Shown here piece after piece: positions 32,421 through 41,729 of a stretch of DNA of 64,000 nucleotides. This DNA is from Niastella populi. GTDB lineage: Bacteria > Bacteroidota > Bacteroidia > Chitinophagales > Chitinophagaceae. The position numbers were made by a program, and so were the translations under genes. The notes beneath the pieces are model-generated. The model was given only the letters and a program-made list of their open reading frames with translations, made no database searches and was not told where the DNA came from. Location: assembly GCF_002078015.1 (NCBI RefSeq), contig NZ_LWBP01000001.1, positions 434,001 through 498,000 on the forward strand. The letters run 5' to 3'. Positions within the stretch are counted from its first letter, which is position 1. Every line of letters begins with the position of its first letter.

Positions 32421-33873
32421 ATCTCTTGAATTTTTAGTTACAAAAAACAAAATACAAAAGAGGTCGTCGTCTTATACGAGCGTATAAATCTGGCTTAATA
32501 ACTTATTGTTCCGATCTAAACGGTAAATAGGATACAGCGTTGTACAATTCGTCTTTCTTCGGATCTGTTAGCGGTGTTAAAAAGGTTCTTATGCATATTA
32601 TCGGCTCAAATAGGGTGGAGCTAAAAAGAGGATAATATGATTTATAAAATCTACCTGAATTATAGACAGCGTTTACCTGTGATCTGCTGCTTGCATTAGG
32701 TATGTATAGCAAGCGATGCTTTCGTTCGGCGGATGAGTCTCAAAATGGTGGTGAATCCGTAATTGTAATTGCGTTCCGTTAATTCGTCAATCGATCCGAT
32801 ACCTTCTGTGAAGTAGATGAAATTTTTTCTATCGGCACTTCGTGCCTGTGCTTCCCCCACTTTGTAAACACACAAACTATGTGTATTCTCCAATGATAAC
32901 GTTTCAAAAATTATGCCGGTAAAACTATCTTATTTCTCTATATAAATGTGCTCGTCTTTTTATGATATAGTCAAGTCGTTGTTGTTTTAACAATGGCAGC
33001 AGGCAGCTTATTGCGGCGCTTCACTTCTTCATACATACGGTAATTTGCTGTTTGGCGTTGGGTTGTCAGGTAACCCGTTTAACTGTCGAATGAAGTGCTC
33101 ATGCATGCCTTAACATGCATATGACCGGCCTTAACAAAACACTGCCGAAAGCGATACTACATATCCTTTCTATCGATAGCAATCGGAAGTTTTTACAGCT
33201 ATCCTAATTTAATCATTTTTTCTGGTATCCAGATGCAAAAGTCCACATTAAAATTTTCATTTTGCTCAAACCGGAAAAAACGAATCACTCAACACATCAT
33301 GGCCATTCTTTCTCATCGAACAGCCGATGTAACACTTCGTTTATTCGGCAGAAAATGATTGCTTCTTTTTTTCCGAATACATTTTTGTTAAACCAGTGCC
33401 GGTTATGCCGTACGGCCGCCAGTTTTTCCTTTGGTTTGTTAATGCCATGTGCGGATCCTTTGTAAACGATCGGGCGTGAAGGCATTTTTCCTTTCTGCAA
33501 ACCGCGGTATAATTCATATGCATTTCGGAATGGGGCCGTTTATCAAATTCGCCATGTTGTACGTGTGTGGGCGGGAAGGCCGGGTTAACATTTGTGATGG
33601 GCGATATTTTGAGATAGTTATTGGTGGGTACGCCACATCGATGCCGGTTTTCATATATCACATATGAACACGCGATTGTTTTTATAATAATCTGAAATAC
33701 TGTCGGTAAGCGCGCCCCGGGTAAGTAAATGCCTTTTCATCGAACTCCGGCGGCCACGGAAATCGCCGGTCTGATAAATGGGGTGGGCTTTCCCCATTAC
33801 GGCAAATATCCCGCTGCCAAATGACAAAATACCAAACTGCTGCGTGGGTGGCATTGATTTACTATCCTTATAG
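32421..33873. other. Long AT-rich gap without a convincing gene
   Basis: Several short minus-strand ORFs exist (32503-32712, 32696-32893, 33297-33500, 33341-33661, 33651-33854) but none has a recognisable family, they overlap in conflicting frames, and they do not form a clean gene. A perfect hairpin ATGCATG-CCTTAA-CATGCAT lies at 33101-33120. Possibly decayed DNA or an unrecognised element. Confidence 0.5.
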
Positions 33874-34701
33874 ATGAGTAATCAAATGTTATCCATTATG
33901 GAAAAATGGTTCGTTTTAATAAGGGATAAAATAACAGGCTGGCTGGAGATCTTTTTCAGAATGCTTCCCAATCTGCTGCTGGCTATCCTGGTCTTCATAT
34001 CCTTCTTTTTATTAGCCCGTTTCCTGCGAAAATTTAGCTACAGGTTGCTGCTGAGGGTTTCAGAAAAACCGGCCATCAGCGGACTTTTCTCCAGTATATT
34101 TTTTATCATCATCCTGTTCGTTGGGCTTTTTATCAGTTTACAGTTGCTGCATCTCGATAAAACAATTACCTCATTACTTGCGGGCGCCGGGATCATCGGG
34201 CTGGCATTGGGTTTCGCTTTCCAGGACCTTACCGCAAATTTCATTTCAGGCGTGTTCATCATCTTCCGCAAACCTTTCGATGTAGGGAATATTATCGATA
34301 CCAATGGGTTCACCGGTATTGTGGAAGAGATACAACTGCGTTCAACCACCATTCGAACCTTTCAGGGGCTGCATATTATGTTGCCCAATAAAGATATTTT
34401 TCAGAAGCCGATCACCAATTACTCGTTAAGCGGCAAACGCCGCATCGATGTGGTACTTACCATACCGGGAAAATCGAATGTTGCAGAAACTGAAAGGCGT
34501 ATTAATAAAGCGTTGGATGAAATACCGGAGGTAAATAATGATAAATTCCAGGTCCTTTTCGCCGATTATAATGGCGATACCATCAAAATGGAAGTGCATT
34601 GCTGGACCGATAACTTAATTGAAATGGGTTTTTACAATACCCGCGACAAAGTACTGCGAAAAATACATGAGGCCATTACGCAACCTGAACCTAACCATTG
34701 A
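33874..34701 (+). CDS. MscS-type mechanosensitive ion channel
   Basis: This 275-aa protein has three membrane segments: MLPNLLLAILVFISFFLL, SGLFSSIFFIIILFVGLFISLQLL, and the pore helix ITSLLAGAGIIGLALGFAFQDLTANFISGVFIIF. The last has the Gly/Ala pattern of the MscS pore. The beta domain follows (FDVGNIIDTNGFTGIVEEIQLRSTTIRTFQGLHIMLPN). It opens on membrane tension and releases solutes under hypo-osmotic shock. It overlaps the SDR gene on the other strand by 11 bp. Confidence 0.93.
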   Translation: MSNQMLSIMEKWFVLIRDKITGWLEIFFRMLPNLLLAILVFISFFLLARFLRKFSYRLLLRVSEKPAISGLFSSIFFIIILFVGLFISLQLLHLDKTITSLLAGAGIIGLALGFAFQDLTANFISGVFIIFRKPFDVGNIIDTNGFTGIVEEIQLRSTTIRTFQGLHIMLPNKDIFQKPITNYSLSGKRRIDVVLTIPGKSNVAETERRINKALDEIPEVNNDKFQVLFADYNGDTIKMEVHCWTDNLIEMGFYNTRDKVLRKIHEAITQPEPNH

Positions 34702-35548
34702 TGATTGAACCGCCGTTAGGATGCAGAACCTGTCCTGTCATATACGATGCATCTTTCGACGCCAGGAAAAGGTAACTGGGCGCCACTTCAACCGGTTCAC
34801 CCGCTCTTTGCAGGGGCGTATCCTCGCCATGATGTTTGTTGCTTTCCTTGTCAAAACTGCTCATGGCAAGCGGGGTCCAGATAGGGCCGGGGGCCACCCC
34901 ATTCACCCTGATCTCTTTACCAGCCAGGCTGGCGGAAAGGCTCCTGGTGAATGCGACAATAGCGCCTTTGGTAGCGGAATAGTCGAGTAATTGCCCATGG
35001 CCCTGATAGGCCGTTACCGAGGTGGTATTAATAATGGAACCGCCTTTCGGCATATGCGGTACCGCCGACCGGGTGATCCAGATCATGGCAAACACATTTA
35101 CCTGAAAGGTGCGAATGAGGTCTTCGGTCTTTATATCTTCAATACTTTCGGTGTGGTGCTGGGTACCTGCGTTATTAACGAGAATGTCTAAACGGCCATA
35201 TCTTTGTACGGTTTTTTCAACCAGTTCAGTGCATACTTCTTCCTTACTGATATCGCCCTGCATCAACACTACTTCACCGCCATATTTTTTTATGATGGCT
35301 TCGGTATCTTTCGCATCTTCTTCACCGCTGTTATAATTGACGACCACTTTGGCGCCTTCTTTTGCAAACAGAATGGCTACCGCTTTGCCAATACCACTGC
35401 CGCCGCCTGTAATGAGCGCAATTTTGTCTTTCAGTTTTTCGCCGGGTTTATGGCTGGGATCATCGACAACCGGCTGATGCTCCATTTGGTTTTCGCTGGT
35501 AATGGAAGCCTGCTGCTCTTTTTCCGGTGAAGCTGTTTGTTGTTTCAT
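34691..35548 (-). CDS. SDR family oxidoreductase (general-stress type)
   Basis: This 285-aa protein has a 35-residue Gln/Glu-rich N-terminal extension. The SDR core follows: TGGGSGIG (47-54), NNAG (125-128), YSATK (190-194) and a C-terminal QVLHPNGGSI. The extended N-terminus and the sequence fit the YdaD/general stress protein 39 group. The substrate is unknown. It lies next to the FAD oxidoreductases on the same strand, 23 bp from the next gene. Confidence 0.9.
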   Translation of the reverse strand: MKQQTASPEKEQQASITSENQMEHQPVVDDPSHKPGEKLKDKIALITGGGSGIGKAVAILFAKEGAKVVVNYNSGEEDAKDTEAIIKKYGGEVVLMQGDISKEEVCTELVEKTVQRYGRLDILVNNAGTQHHTESIEDIKTEDLIRTFQVNVFAMIWITRSAVPHMPKGGSIINTTSVTAYQGHGQLLDYSATKGAIVAFTRSLSASLAGKEIRVNGVAPGPIWTPLAMSSFDKESNKHHGEDTPLQRAGEPVEVAPSYLFLASKDASYMTGQVLHPNGGSIING

Positions 35549-35571
35549 GTAGTAAGCTATTTATTGTTTTT

Positions 35572-37089
35572 TTACAGGTTTATCTTTTCAAGGTCGATAT
35601 CGGCAGGGCCGGTTAAAACGTGGCCGTTGGCATCATATCGCGCACCATGGCAGGGGCAATCCCATGTTTTTTCAGAAATGTTCCAGTTTACAGTACATTT
35701 TAAATGAGTGCAGCGGGGGTTGATGGTATGTACCTGGCCCGATTCGTCTTTATACAAAGCCAGCGTCTGGCCTTCATGTTGTACGATCTTTCCTTCGCCG
35801 GGCGCAATATCGGCCAGCCCATGAATTTTTTCTTTCGTGAAGAAACCGGTGATCAATTGTTTGGCCACATCTACATTTTCTTTTACAAAATTGGTAAAGC
35901 CGGCCACTGGTTTTATGCGGTTGGGATCGAACAGTTTTATATAAGGGCTTTCTTTGTCGAGAACGATACTGCTTAGCAAACGCGCTGCAACATGGCTATA
36001 GGTAATGCCATTGCCGCCAAAACCGGTCGCTACGAGAATTTTACCGGGTTGTCCGGGCATATGGCCAATATACGGCAGGCCGTCGGCCGGTTCAAAATAC
36101 TGTGACGACCACCGGTACGCAATTTCCTTTACATTGAAGTGATTACGAATATGGCTTTCAAGTTTATTGAATGGGGCGTTGGTATTGTCTTCGTGCGCGG
36201 TTTTGTGGTCTTCGCCACCCGCAATCAGGAATTGTTCGCCATCGATCAACTGGGTGCGGTAATAATGATATGGATCGTACATGTCGTAACTGAGGCCGGC
36301 AGGATATCTTTCATCGGCCAGTTTTACCGCCATGGCGTAAGAGCGGTATGGCGCACAACGCAAATGCACCAGGTTAACGCCCGGTGGTATATGGGTGGCG
36401 TAAATTAGCCAGCCTGTTTTTATATCGCCCAGCGATGTTTTAACCTCCAGCGGATCGGTATTGTCAGTTGCCATAACCCGGCAGTTTTGCACAATGGTGC
36501 CACCCGCTTCTTCAAATACTTTTGCCATCGCGAGCACATAACGTGTTGGGTGAAATTTAGCCTGGTTCTTTATTTCAAGCGCTTTTTCGAATTGAACGGG
36601 AACAGGCGTACTATCGGTATACGATGCGGTTACGCCGGCTTCAATAGTAGCTGCGCGAATGCTTTCGAGTTCCTTTGTCTGGTTCTCATTCTGCGAAAAA
36701 AGATAAGCCGTGGCTTCTTCAAAATTGCAGTCGATGCCATGTTTCGCAATATTGCCTTTAACGGTATTCAACGCTTCGCGCACAGCGGCTGCCACCAGCG
36801 AAGCGCCTTCCTTACCGAAATTATTGGCGATGGTGGTATACGGTGTATCGAGCAAAGTATTGAGGTGAGCGGTAGTGCCGCCTGTTGTACCAAAGCACAG
36901 GGTATGAGCTTCCAGTACCACACAGCGCAGGCCGGTTTGTTGTAATTGTAAAGCCGTGGTGATGCCGGTAATACCGCCGCCGGCAATTACCACATCGTAG
37001 TTTCGGGTAGTATCTAATTGCCTTACAGGAATATATGGTTCTGCTGTGCCCTGCCAAAGACTGATATTGGCGCCATCTCTTGCAATCAT
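35572..37089 (-). CDS. FAD-dependent oxidoreductase with C-terminal Rieske domain
   Basis: This 505-aa protein combines a DAO-type FAD domain (VVIAGGGITGITTALQLQQTG, about 30-50; then a long substrate domain with GGEDHKTAHEDN and ATGFGGNGITYSHVAARLL) with a C-terminal Rieske 2Fe-2S domain. The Rieske ligands are visible as CTHLKC and CPCHGARYD, i.e. Cys-x-His plus Cys-x2-His. The domain order matches YhfW-like proteins. The Rieske group probably passes electrons to or from FAD. The substrate is unknown. A second DAO gene lies upstream on the same strand. Confidence 0.9.
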   Translation of the reverse strand: MIARDGANISLWQGTAEPYIPVRQLDTTRNYDVVIAGGGITGITTALQLQQTGLRCVVLEAHTLCFGTTGGTTAHLNTLLDTPYTTIANNFGKEGASLVAAAVREALNTVKGNIAKHGIDCNFEEATAYLFSQNENQTKELESIRAATIEAGVTASYTDSTPVPVQFEKALEIKNQAKFHPTRYVLAMAKVFEEAGGTIVQNCRVMATDNTDPLEVKTSLGDIKTGWLIYATHIPPGVNLVHLRCAPYRSYAMAVKLADERYPAGLSYDMYDPYHYYRTQLIDGEQFLIAGGEDHKTAHEDNTNAPFNKLESHIRNHFNVKEIAYRWSSQYFEPADGLPYIGHMPGQPGKILVATGFGGNGITYSHVAARLLSSIVLDKESPYIKLFDPNRIKPVAGFTNFVKENVDVAKQLITGFFTKEKIHGLADIAPGEGKIVQHEGQTLALYKDESGQVHTINPRCTHLKCTVNWNISEKTWDCPCHGARYDANGHVLTGPADIDLEKINL

Positions 37090-37193
37090 AACAACATTTA
37101 CAGCAATACTGCAAATTTCATCCTGCTATCATCGGGTTATCGATGTAGAAAAATGTTGATATACAGGGAAAAAATTCCCCGGCCGGTGAGTTG

Positions 37194-38393
37194 TCAGCGG
37201 TTGAAACCAAATAAACGGGCATCGTCGTCGTGGAGGCCAAGCGCGAGGCGGGTGATGATCTGCGCTGCCAGAATACTGAAGGTGATGCCATTGCCGCCAA
37301 GGCCCAAAGCAAAATAGGTATGCGGTTTACCGGGTAAATTACCGATATAAGGCAACCCGTCTTTGGTGGAAGCAAATATGCCGGCCCATTTGAAATCGAT
37401 GCGGAAAGGGATGTGCGGAAAAAGTTTTTTAAAGGCTGCTTCCAGTGCTTTGGCTTTAACCGGCAGGGCTTTGTCGCGTTTTTGCGGGTCGCTGAAATCA
37501 TCGTCTTTGCCACCGATCAGAATGCGGTTGTCATCGGTTGTGCGCAGGTACAAATAGGGGCGGGCCGTTTCCCAGATGAGGGCATTCTGGTGCCAGTGAT
37601 GATTGCTGGTAGCTGGTTCGCTAATGATGGCGTAGGTCGATTGCAGGCTTTGGATCTTTTGCGGAATGTAACGGGCCGATTCATAACCGCAGGCAATGAC
37701 GAGTTTTCGGGCTTTGATCTTTTTGCCGCTTTCCGTTAACAGTTCAACACCGTTCCTGTTCTCACTGAAATTACTGATCTTCGTATGATCATAGATCTCA
37801 AGTCCCATCGGGCGGCTGCGATGCAGCAATGCATGCGTTAAACTATATGCTTTTACTTCGGCTGCATCGCGTGAAAGAATGGCCGCTTCTTTTTCGAAAC
37901 CAAACTTGTTGCTGAGCGCTGCTTTATCAAGGTAATTTACGGCTATGCCATATTGTTTGCGCAACTTATACTCCTTTTGTAACAGGGAAACATCTTTTTT
38001 ATAAGAAGCATATTGCAAACTGGGTCTTCTTGTAAAGGCGGTTTCTTCCCAGTTTCCGCAGATCTCCTCGAGGTCGGTGATGGCTTTTAAGCAAAGCAGG
38101 TAACTTCTTACGGCATCCTGCTCGCCGCGTTTGCCGATGAGTTCGCCGAGCGGCGTATCTATTTCATATTGCAGCAGAGCGGTACTTGCCGCAGTGCTGC
38201 CCATACCCACATGGCGTTTATCGACGATCAACGTTTTAAACCCCGCATGGCACAGGTACCAGGCCGTAAGTGCGCCGCTGATGCCGGCGCCCATAATAAC
38301 CACATCGGTTTTTATATCATGTTGCAATGAGGGATAAGAGTGAATAATGCCTTTGTCGAGTAACCAAAATGGGTAGTCTGATCTGAGGTCCAT
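37194..38393 (-). CDS. FAD-dependent oxidoreductase (DAO family)
   Basis: This 399-aa protein starts at the ATG 38393 (MDLRSDYPFWLLDKGI); upstream in-frame codons exist (the ORF stays open to 38534) but lack support. The FAD motif is VVIMGAGISGALTAWYLC, and GLGGNGITFSILAAQI closes the domain. It resembles the DAO half of the neighbouring DAO-Rieske protein (similar GNLPGKPH and GNLPG-like segments, similar C-terminal motif) but has no Rieske domain, so the pair may be paralogues. The natural substrate is unknown, probably an amino or amine compound. Confidence 0.85.
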   Translation of the reverse strand: MDLRSDYPFWLLDKGIIHSYPSLQHDIKTDVVIMGAGISGALTAWYLCHAGFKTLIVDKRHVGMGSTAASTALLQYEIDTPLGELIGKRGEQDAVRSYLLCLKAITDLEEICGNWEETAFTRRPSLQYASYKKDVSLLQKEYKLRKQYGIAVNYLDKAALSNKFGFEKEAAILSRDAAEVKAYSLTHALLHRSRPMGLEIYDHTKISNFSENRNGVELLTESGKKIKARKLVIACGYESARYIPQKIQSLQSTYAIISEPATSNHHWHQNALIWETARPYLYLRTTDDNRILIGGKDDDFSDPQKRDKALPVKAKALEAAFKKLFPHIPFRIDFKWAGIFASTKDGLPYIGNLPGKPHTYFALGLGGNGITFSILAAQIITRLALGLHDDDARLFGFNR

Positions 38394-38603
38394 AAGTTTA
38401 TTTTTTGGGGGAATTCCCTGTTTTACCCGGCGTATGTATGGGTCATGCATAATTAAAAAGAAATGTGCCAGCGCTGGTGGCATATCATTTGAAATTGTTG
38501 CTTCAGGCCGGTTGATCTGAAGAGAATAATTCAAAGATGATATTACAGATTTGAGAGACGATCAGAACAAAATTCAACGCCTGGTTAGTTGCAGAATGAC
38601 TAC

Positions 38604-38617
38604 ACGGATACGTCCGT
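38604..38617. repeat. Small hairpin upstream of the hybrid kinase
   Basis: ACGGA-TACG-TCCGT (38604-38617) is a perfect 5-bp stem with a 4-nt loop, about 100 bp before the kinase start. The 320-bp gap otherwise holds no gene. Confidence 0.4.
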
Positions 38618-38713
38618 AATAAACCTTAGGTGGGAAACTTATTGCCCAAGCTGTGGTGGATCATTATTATCCTAAATTGTAAAAAAAATGCTGAGTATCC
38701 AGGCATAAGTATC

Positions 38714-40069
38714 ATGAATAAAAATTTTGCTATATCAAGCCGGTTGGATTTTTTATCAGGAGGCGGAGAAATGGGTGAAAGGATTAGAAATTTCGACTGG
38801 TCAAAAACGCCATTAGGCGATCCCGAAACCTGGGAACAAAGTTTAAAGACCTGCGTTCGTATCATTCTTACCTCGGCTCAGCCAATGTTCGTATGGTGGG
38901 GGCCTTCGCTCAATGCGATCTACAATGACAGCTATGCGCAAATAATGGGAAAAAAGCATCCTGCAGGGGTAGGCGCCCGGGCGCAGGATATCTGGTTTGA
39001 GATCTGGGACCAGCTGGTGTCCAAAATAAAAAGTGTTGAACGGAATGAAGGCACGTATGACGAATCGTTCTTTTTTATAATGGAACGAAAGGGGTACCAG
39101 GAAGAAGTATATGTGTCGTTCAGTTATAGCCCGGCCCCGGGCGACGATGGTAAGGTAAAGGGTATTTTTTGCGTTTGTTCGGAAAACACCGAACGCGTTA
39201 TCAATGAAAGAAGGTTGCAGACGCTGCGCGATCTCGGATCGATCGCTTTTGATGAAAAATCACTCAACTCAATTTACCGGTACGTGGCCGAAGCGCTGGG
39301 AAAGAATAATAAAGATTTTCCTTTTGCAATAATATATGATATAGAAAGGAACGGCTGCAATGCTGTTGCCGCAGCCGCCACAGGTACCAACGGCAACCAG
39401 TATGTTTTACCGGAGGTGATCGACCTGCAAAACCCAACTGATATTACCAGCGATTTTGTTCAGGCTTTCAGAACCAATAAGGTAATCGTTTCGGGCATAA
39501 CAAAACCGCAGGATGATATTCCGAAAGGGGCCTGGAGAAAGGCCGCCAGTCAGTTTATATATATTCCTGTCGGTGCGGCAGGCAGTAACCATCCTTATGC
39601 AATCCTGTTTGCTGCGCTTAACCCATACCGGCAATTCGATGAGGGGTATCTGCAGTTCTGTGAACTGGTAGGGGAGCGGGTTTCGTTGGAAATAAACAAG
39701 ATGCTCACACTGGAAGAGGAAAGAAAACGCGCAGCAGCGCTTGAAGAGATAGATAAGGCCAAAACCGTTTTCTTCAGCAATATCAGCCACGAGTTCAGAA
39801 CGCCGCTCACGCTTATCCTGAGCCCGCTGGAAGAACTGATCAATCAGCAGCATGGAAGCCTTAACGCAACAGATAAACAATGTAGAAACGGCGCACCGCA
39901 ATGCATTGCGTTTGCTCAAACTGGTGAATACCCTGCTCGATTTCAGCCGTATAGAATCGGGCCGGCACCAGGCAAGTTATGCGCTTACCGATATTGTTTC
40001 ATTCACAAGAAAGCTGGCCGCCAATTTCGAATCGGTGATGGAGAAAGCGGGGCTGCAGTTGATCGTTAA
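38714..40069 (+). CDS. Hybrid histidine kinase, N-terminal part (frameshifted)
   Basis: The ORF starts at the ATG 38714 (MNKNFAISSRLDFLSGGGEMGERIRNFDW). It encodes a PAS-like sensor (to about residue 170), a GAF-like region (about 190-330) and the start of the HisKA domain with H359 in SNISHEFRTPLTLILSPLEEL. Homology then moves to the +1 frame: after TDKQ (codon at 39878-39880) the sequence would continue VETAHRNALRLLKLVN if one base, T39881, were removed. The remainder of this frame to 40069 has no family resemblance. Either a pseudogene, a recent mutation, a sequencing error, or programmed frameshifting. Confidence 0.75.
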   Translation: MNKNFAISSRLDFLSGGGEMGERIRNFDWSKTPLGDPETWEQSLKTCVRIILTSAQPMFVWWGPSLNAIYNDSYAQIMGKKHPAGVGARAQDIWFEIWDQLVSKIKSVERNEGTYDESFFFIMERKGYQEEVYVSFSYSPAPGDDGKVKGIFCVCSENTERVINERRLQTLRDLGSIAFDEKSLNSIYRYVAEALGKNNKDFPFAIIYDIERNGCNAVAAAATGTNGNQYVLPEVIDLQNPTDITSDFVQAFRTNKVIVSGITKPQDDIPKGAWRKAASQFIYIPVGAAGSNHPYAILFAALNPYRQFDEGYLQFCELVGERVSLEINKMLTLEEERKRAAALEEIDKAKTVFFSNISHEFRTPLTLILSPLEELINQQHGSLNATDKQCRNGAPQCIAFAQTGEYPARFQPYRIGPAPGKLCAYRYCFIHKKAGRQFRIGDGESGAAVDR

Positions 40070-41729
40070 AACCGGTGAAGTGGATCAACCGGTATATATC
40101 GACCGGTCGATGTGGGAGAAAATAGTCTTTAACCTGTTATCAAATGCATTCAAGTATACGCTTAAAGGAAGTATAACGGTAGAGATCGGTTCTGAAGCGC
40201 ATTTTCTGGTGCTGAAAATAAAAGATACCGGCGTAGGCATTCCCGCGGCAGAGCTTCCGCATATGTTCGAACGTTTTCACCGGGTTCAGCAGGTGACGGG
40301 AAGAACCTTCGAGGGCACGGGCATCGGGTTATCGCTAATAAAGGAACTGGTGCTGTTGCATAAAGGGGAGATCGGTGTTGAAAGCGAACTGAATGTGGGC
40401 AGCACGTTTATTGTAAAAATACCCCTTGGTAAAGATCATTTGCCGGCAGCGCAAATAACAACGCGTCCGGAGGATGAGGAAACCCAGGCCTTCAACATGT
40501 ATGTAGAAGAGGCGGGCATCTTGCTGGTAAAAGCGCCGGAAGCAACCGACGCGGCTGAAAAGAAATCATTGCCCCTGGTGCTGGTAGCAGATGATAATGC
40601 AGATATGCGGGAGCATATTCAGATGATCCTGTCGAATCAGTTCAATGTGGTTACCGCCGTAAACGGCCAGGATGCATTACAGAAGATCCGCGAACAGAAA
40701 CCCGGCCTGGTAGTTAGTGATGTTATGATGCCGGTGTTGGATGGTATCGGGTTGCTGAAAGAAATAAAAGGCAACAGGGCCACAGCCCATATACCGGTAA
40801 TTTTGCTTACAGCCCGGGCCGGGGAAGAATCGAAGATCGTTGGCTGGGAAACTGGTGCAGATGATTATCTTACTAAACCCTTTTCTGCAAAAGAACTTAT
40901 TTCGCGCATCGCTTCCCAGATAAAGACCCAGCAACTAAGGGCCGAAGCGCTGATCGATGTGGCCGAGCAAAAGAAATACGCGCAGCAGCTGGAAGATATG
41001 AACCGGGAGCTTACCAAGATGAACGAAGAGCTCACCTCATTTGCCTATGTAAGCAGTCACGATTTGCAGGAACCCTTACGCAAGATCCAGATGTTCAGCA
41101 AACGCATAATGGAAAAGGAAGTGCATGTGCTTAGTGAAGAGGGCAAGAACTTCTTTCAGCGAATGGACAATGCCGCCAGCAGAATGCAGCTATTGATAAA
41201 TGACCTGCTTACCTATTCCCGCACCAATACTTCTCAAAAACATTTCGAAAGAACGAACCTGAATAAACTGGTAACGGAGGTGAAGCAGGAGTTGTATGAG
41301 CGCATTTCGTCTACCGGCACTATAATAGCCTGCGAATCGCTTCCCGAATTATCGATCATTCCATTTCAGTTCAAACAACTATTTACCAATCTTATCACCA
41401 ACTCCATCAAGTTCGCGCGGCCCGGTATAACGCCATATATTCAGATCAGCGTTGGAAAGGTCGATGGGCATACGCTTCCGCAGCCAACCGCCAACAGGGA
41501 GAAAAAATACTGGCAGATATCCGTTGCCGATAATGGCGCCGGTTTCGATCCCAAATTCAATGAACAAATCTTCGGGCTGTTTCAGCGGCTGCATGGCAGA
41601 AGGGATTATGAAGGAACGGGGATCGGACTGTCAATAGCCAAAAAAGTGGTAGAGAACCATAATGGTTTCATTACCGCCGAAGGCAGGGAGAACGAAGGCG
41701 CCACCATTCATATTTTCCTGCCCGATTAA
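39852..41729 (+). CDS. Hybrid histidine kinase, C-terminal part (HATPase, REC, second HisKA/HATPase)
   Basis: This +1-frame ORF begins at an internal ATG 39852, after the H-box. It holds the first HATPase (LLSNAFKYT, DTGVGIPAAELPHMFERFHRVQQ, FEGTGIGLSLIKELV). A receiver domain follows with the phosphoacceptor D290 in VVSDVMMPVLDG and the conserved YLTKPF. A second kinase module has H403 in YVSSHDLQEPLRKIQ and an HATPase with ADNGAGFDPKFNEQIFGLF. The 625-aa ORF lacks the N-terminal phosphoacceptor helix of the first kinase. The joined reading would be one long hybrid sensor kinase. It overlaps the ThuA gene by 4 bp at its end. Confidence 0.8.
   Translation: MEALTQQINNVETAHRNALRLLKLVNTLLDFSRIESGRHQASYALTDIVSFTRKLAANFESVMEKAGLQLIVKTGEVDQPVYIDRSMWEKIVFNLLSNAFKYTLKGSITVEIGSEAHFLVLKIKDTGVGIPAAELPHMFERFHRVQQVTGRTFEGTGIGLSLIKELVLLHKGEIGVESELNVGSTFIVKIPLGKDHLPAAQITTRPEDEETQAFNMYVEEAGILLVKAPEATDAAEKKSLPLVLVADDNADMREHIQMILSNQFNVVTAVNGQDALQKIREQKPGLVVSDVMMPVLDGIGLLKEIKGNRATAHIPVILLTARAGEESKIVGWETGADDYLTKPFSAKELISRIASQIKTQQLRAEALIDVAEQKKYAQQLEDMNRELTKMNEELTSFAYVSSHDLQEPLRKIQMFSKRIMEKEVHVLSEEGKNFFQRMDNAASRMQLLINDLLTYSRTNTSQKHFERTNLNKLVTEVKQELYERISSTGTIIACESLPELSIIPFQFKQLFTNLITNSIKFARPGITPYIQISVGKVDGHTLPQPTANREKKYWQISVADNGAGFDPKFNEQIFGLFQRLHGRRDYEGTGIGLSIAKKVVENHNGFITAEGRENEGATIHIFLPD

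Noticed and set aside
32503-32893. Two overlapping minus-strand ORFs of 69 and 65 aa
   Set aside because: They lie in different frames with no visible domain, and neither is long enough to stand alone; noted as part of the gene-poor gap.
33297-33661. Two overlapping minus-strand ORFs of 67 and 106 aa, read as possible frameshifted gene
   Set aside because: The overlap in two frames hinted at a decayed gene, but the combined peptide shows no recognisable family.
35572-38393. Considered the two FAD oxidoreductases as one split gene
   Set aside because: They have separate FAD motifs, full lengths and different C-termini; they are two neighbouring genes.
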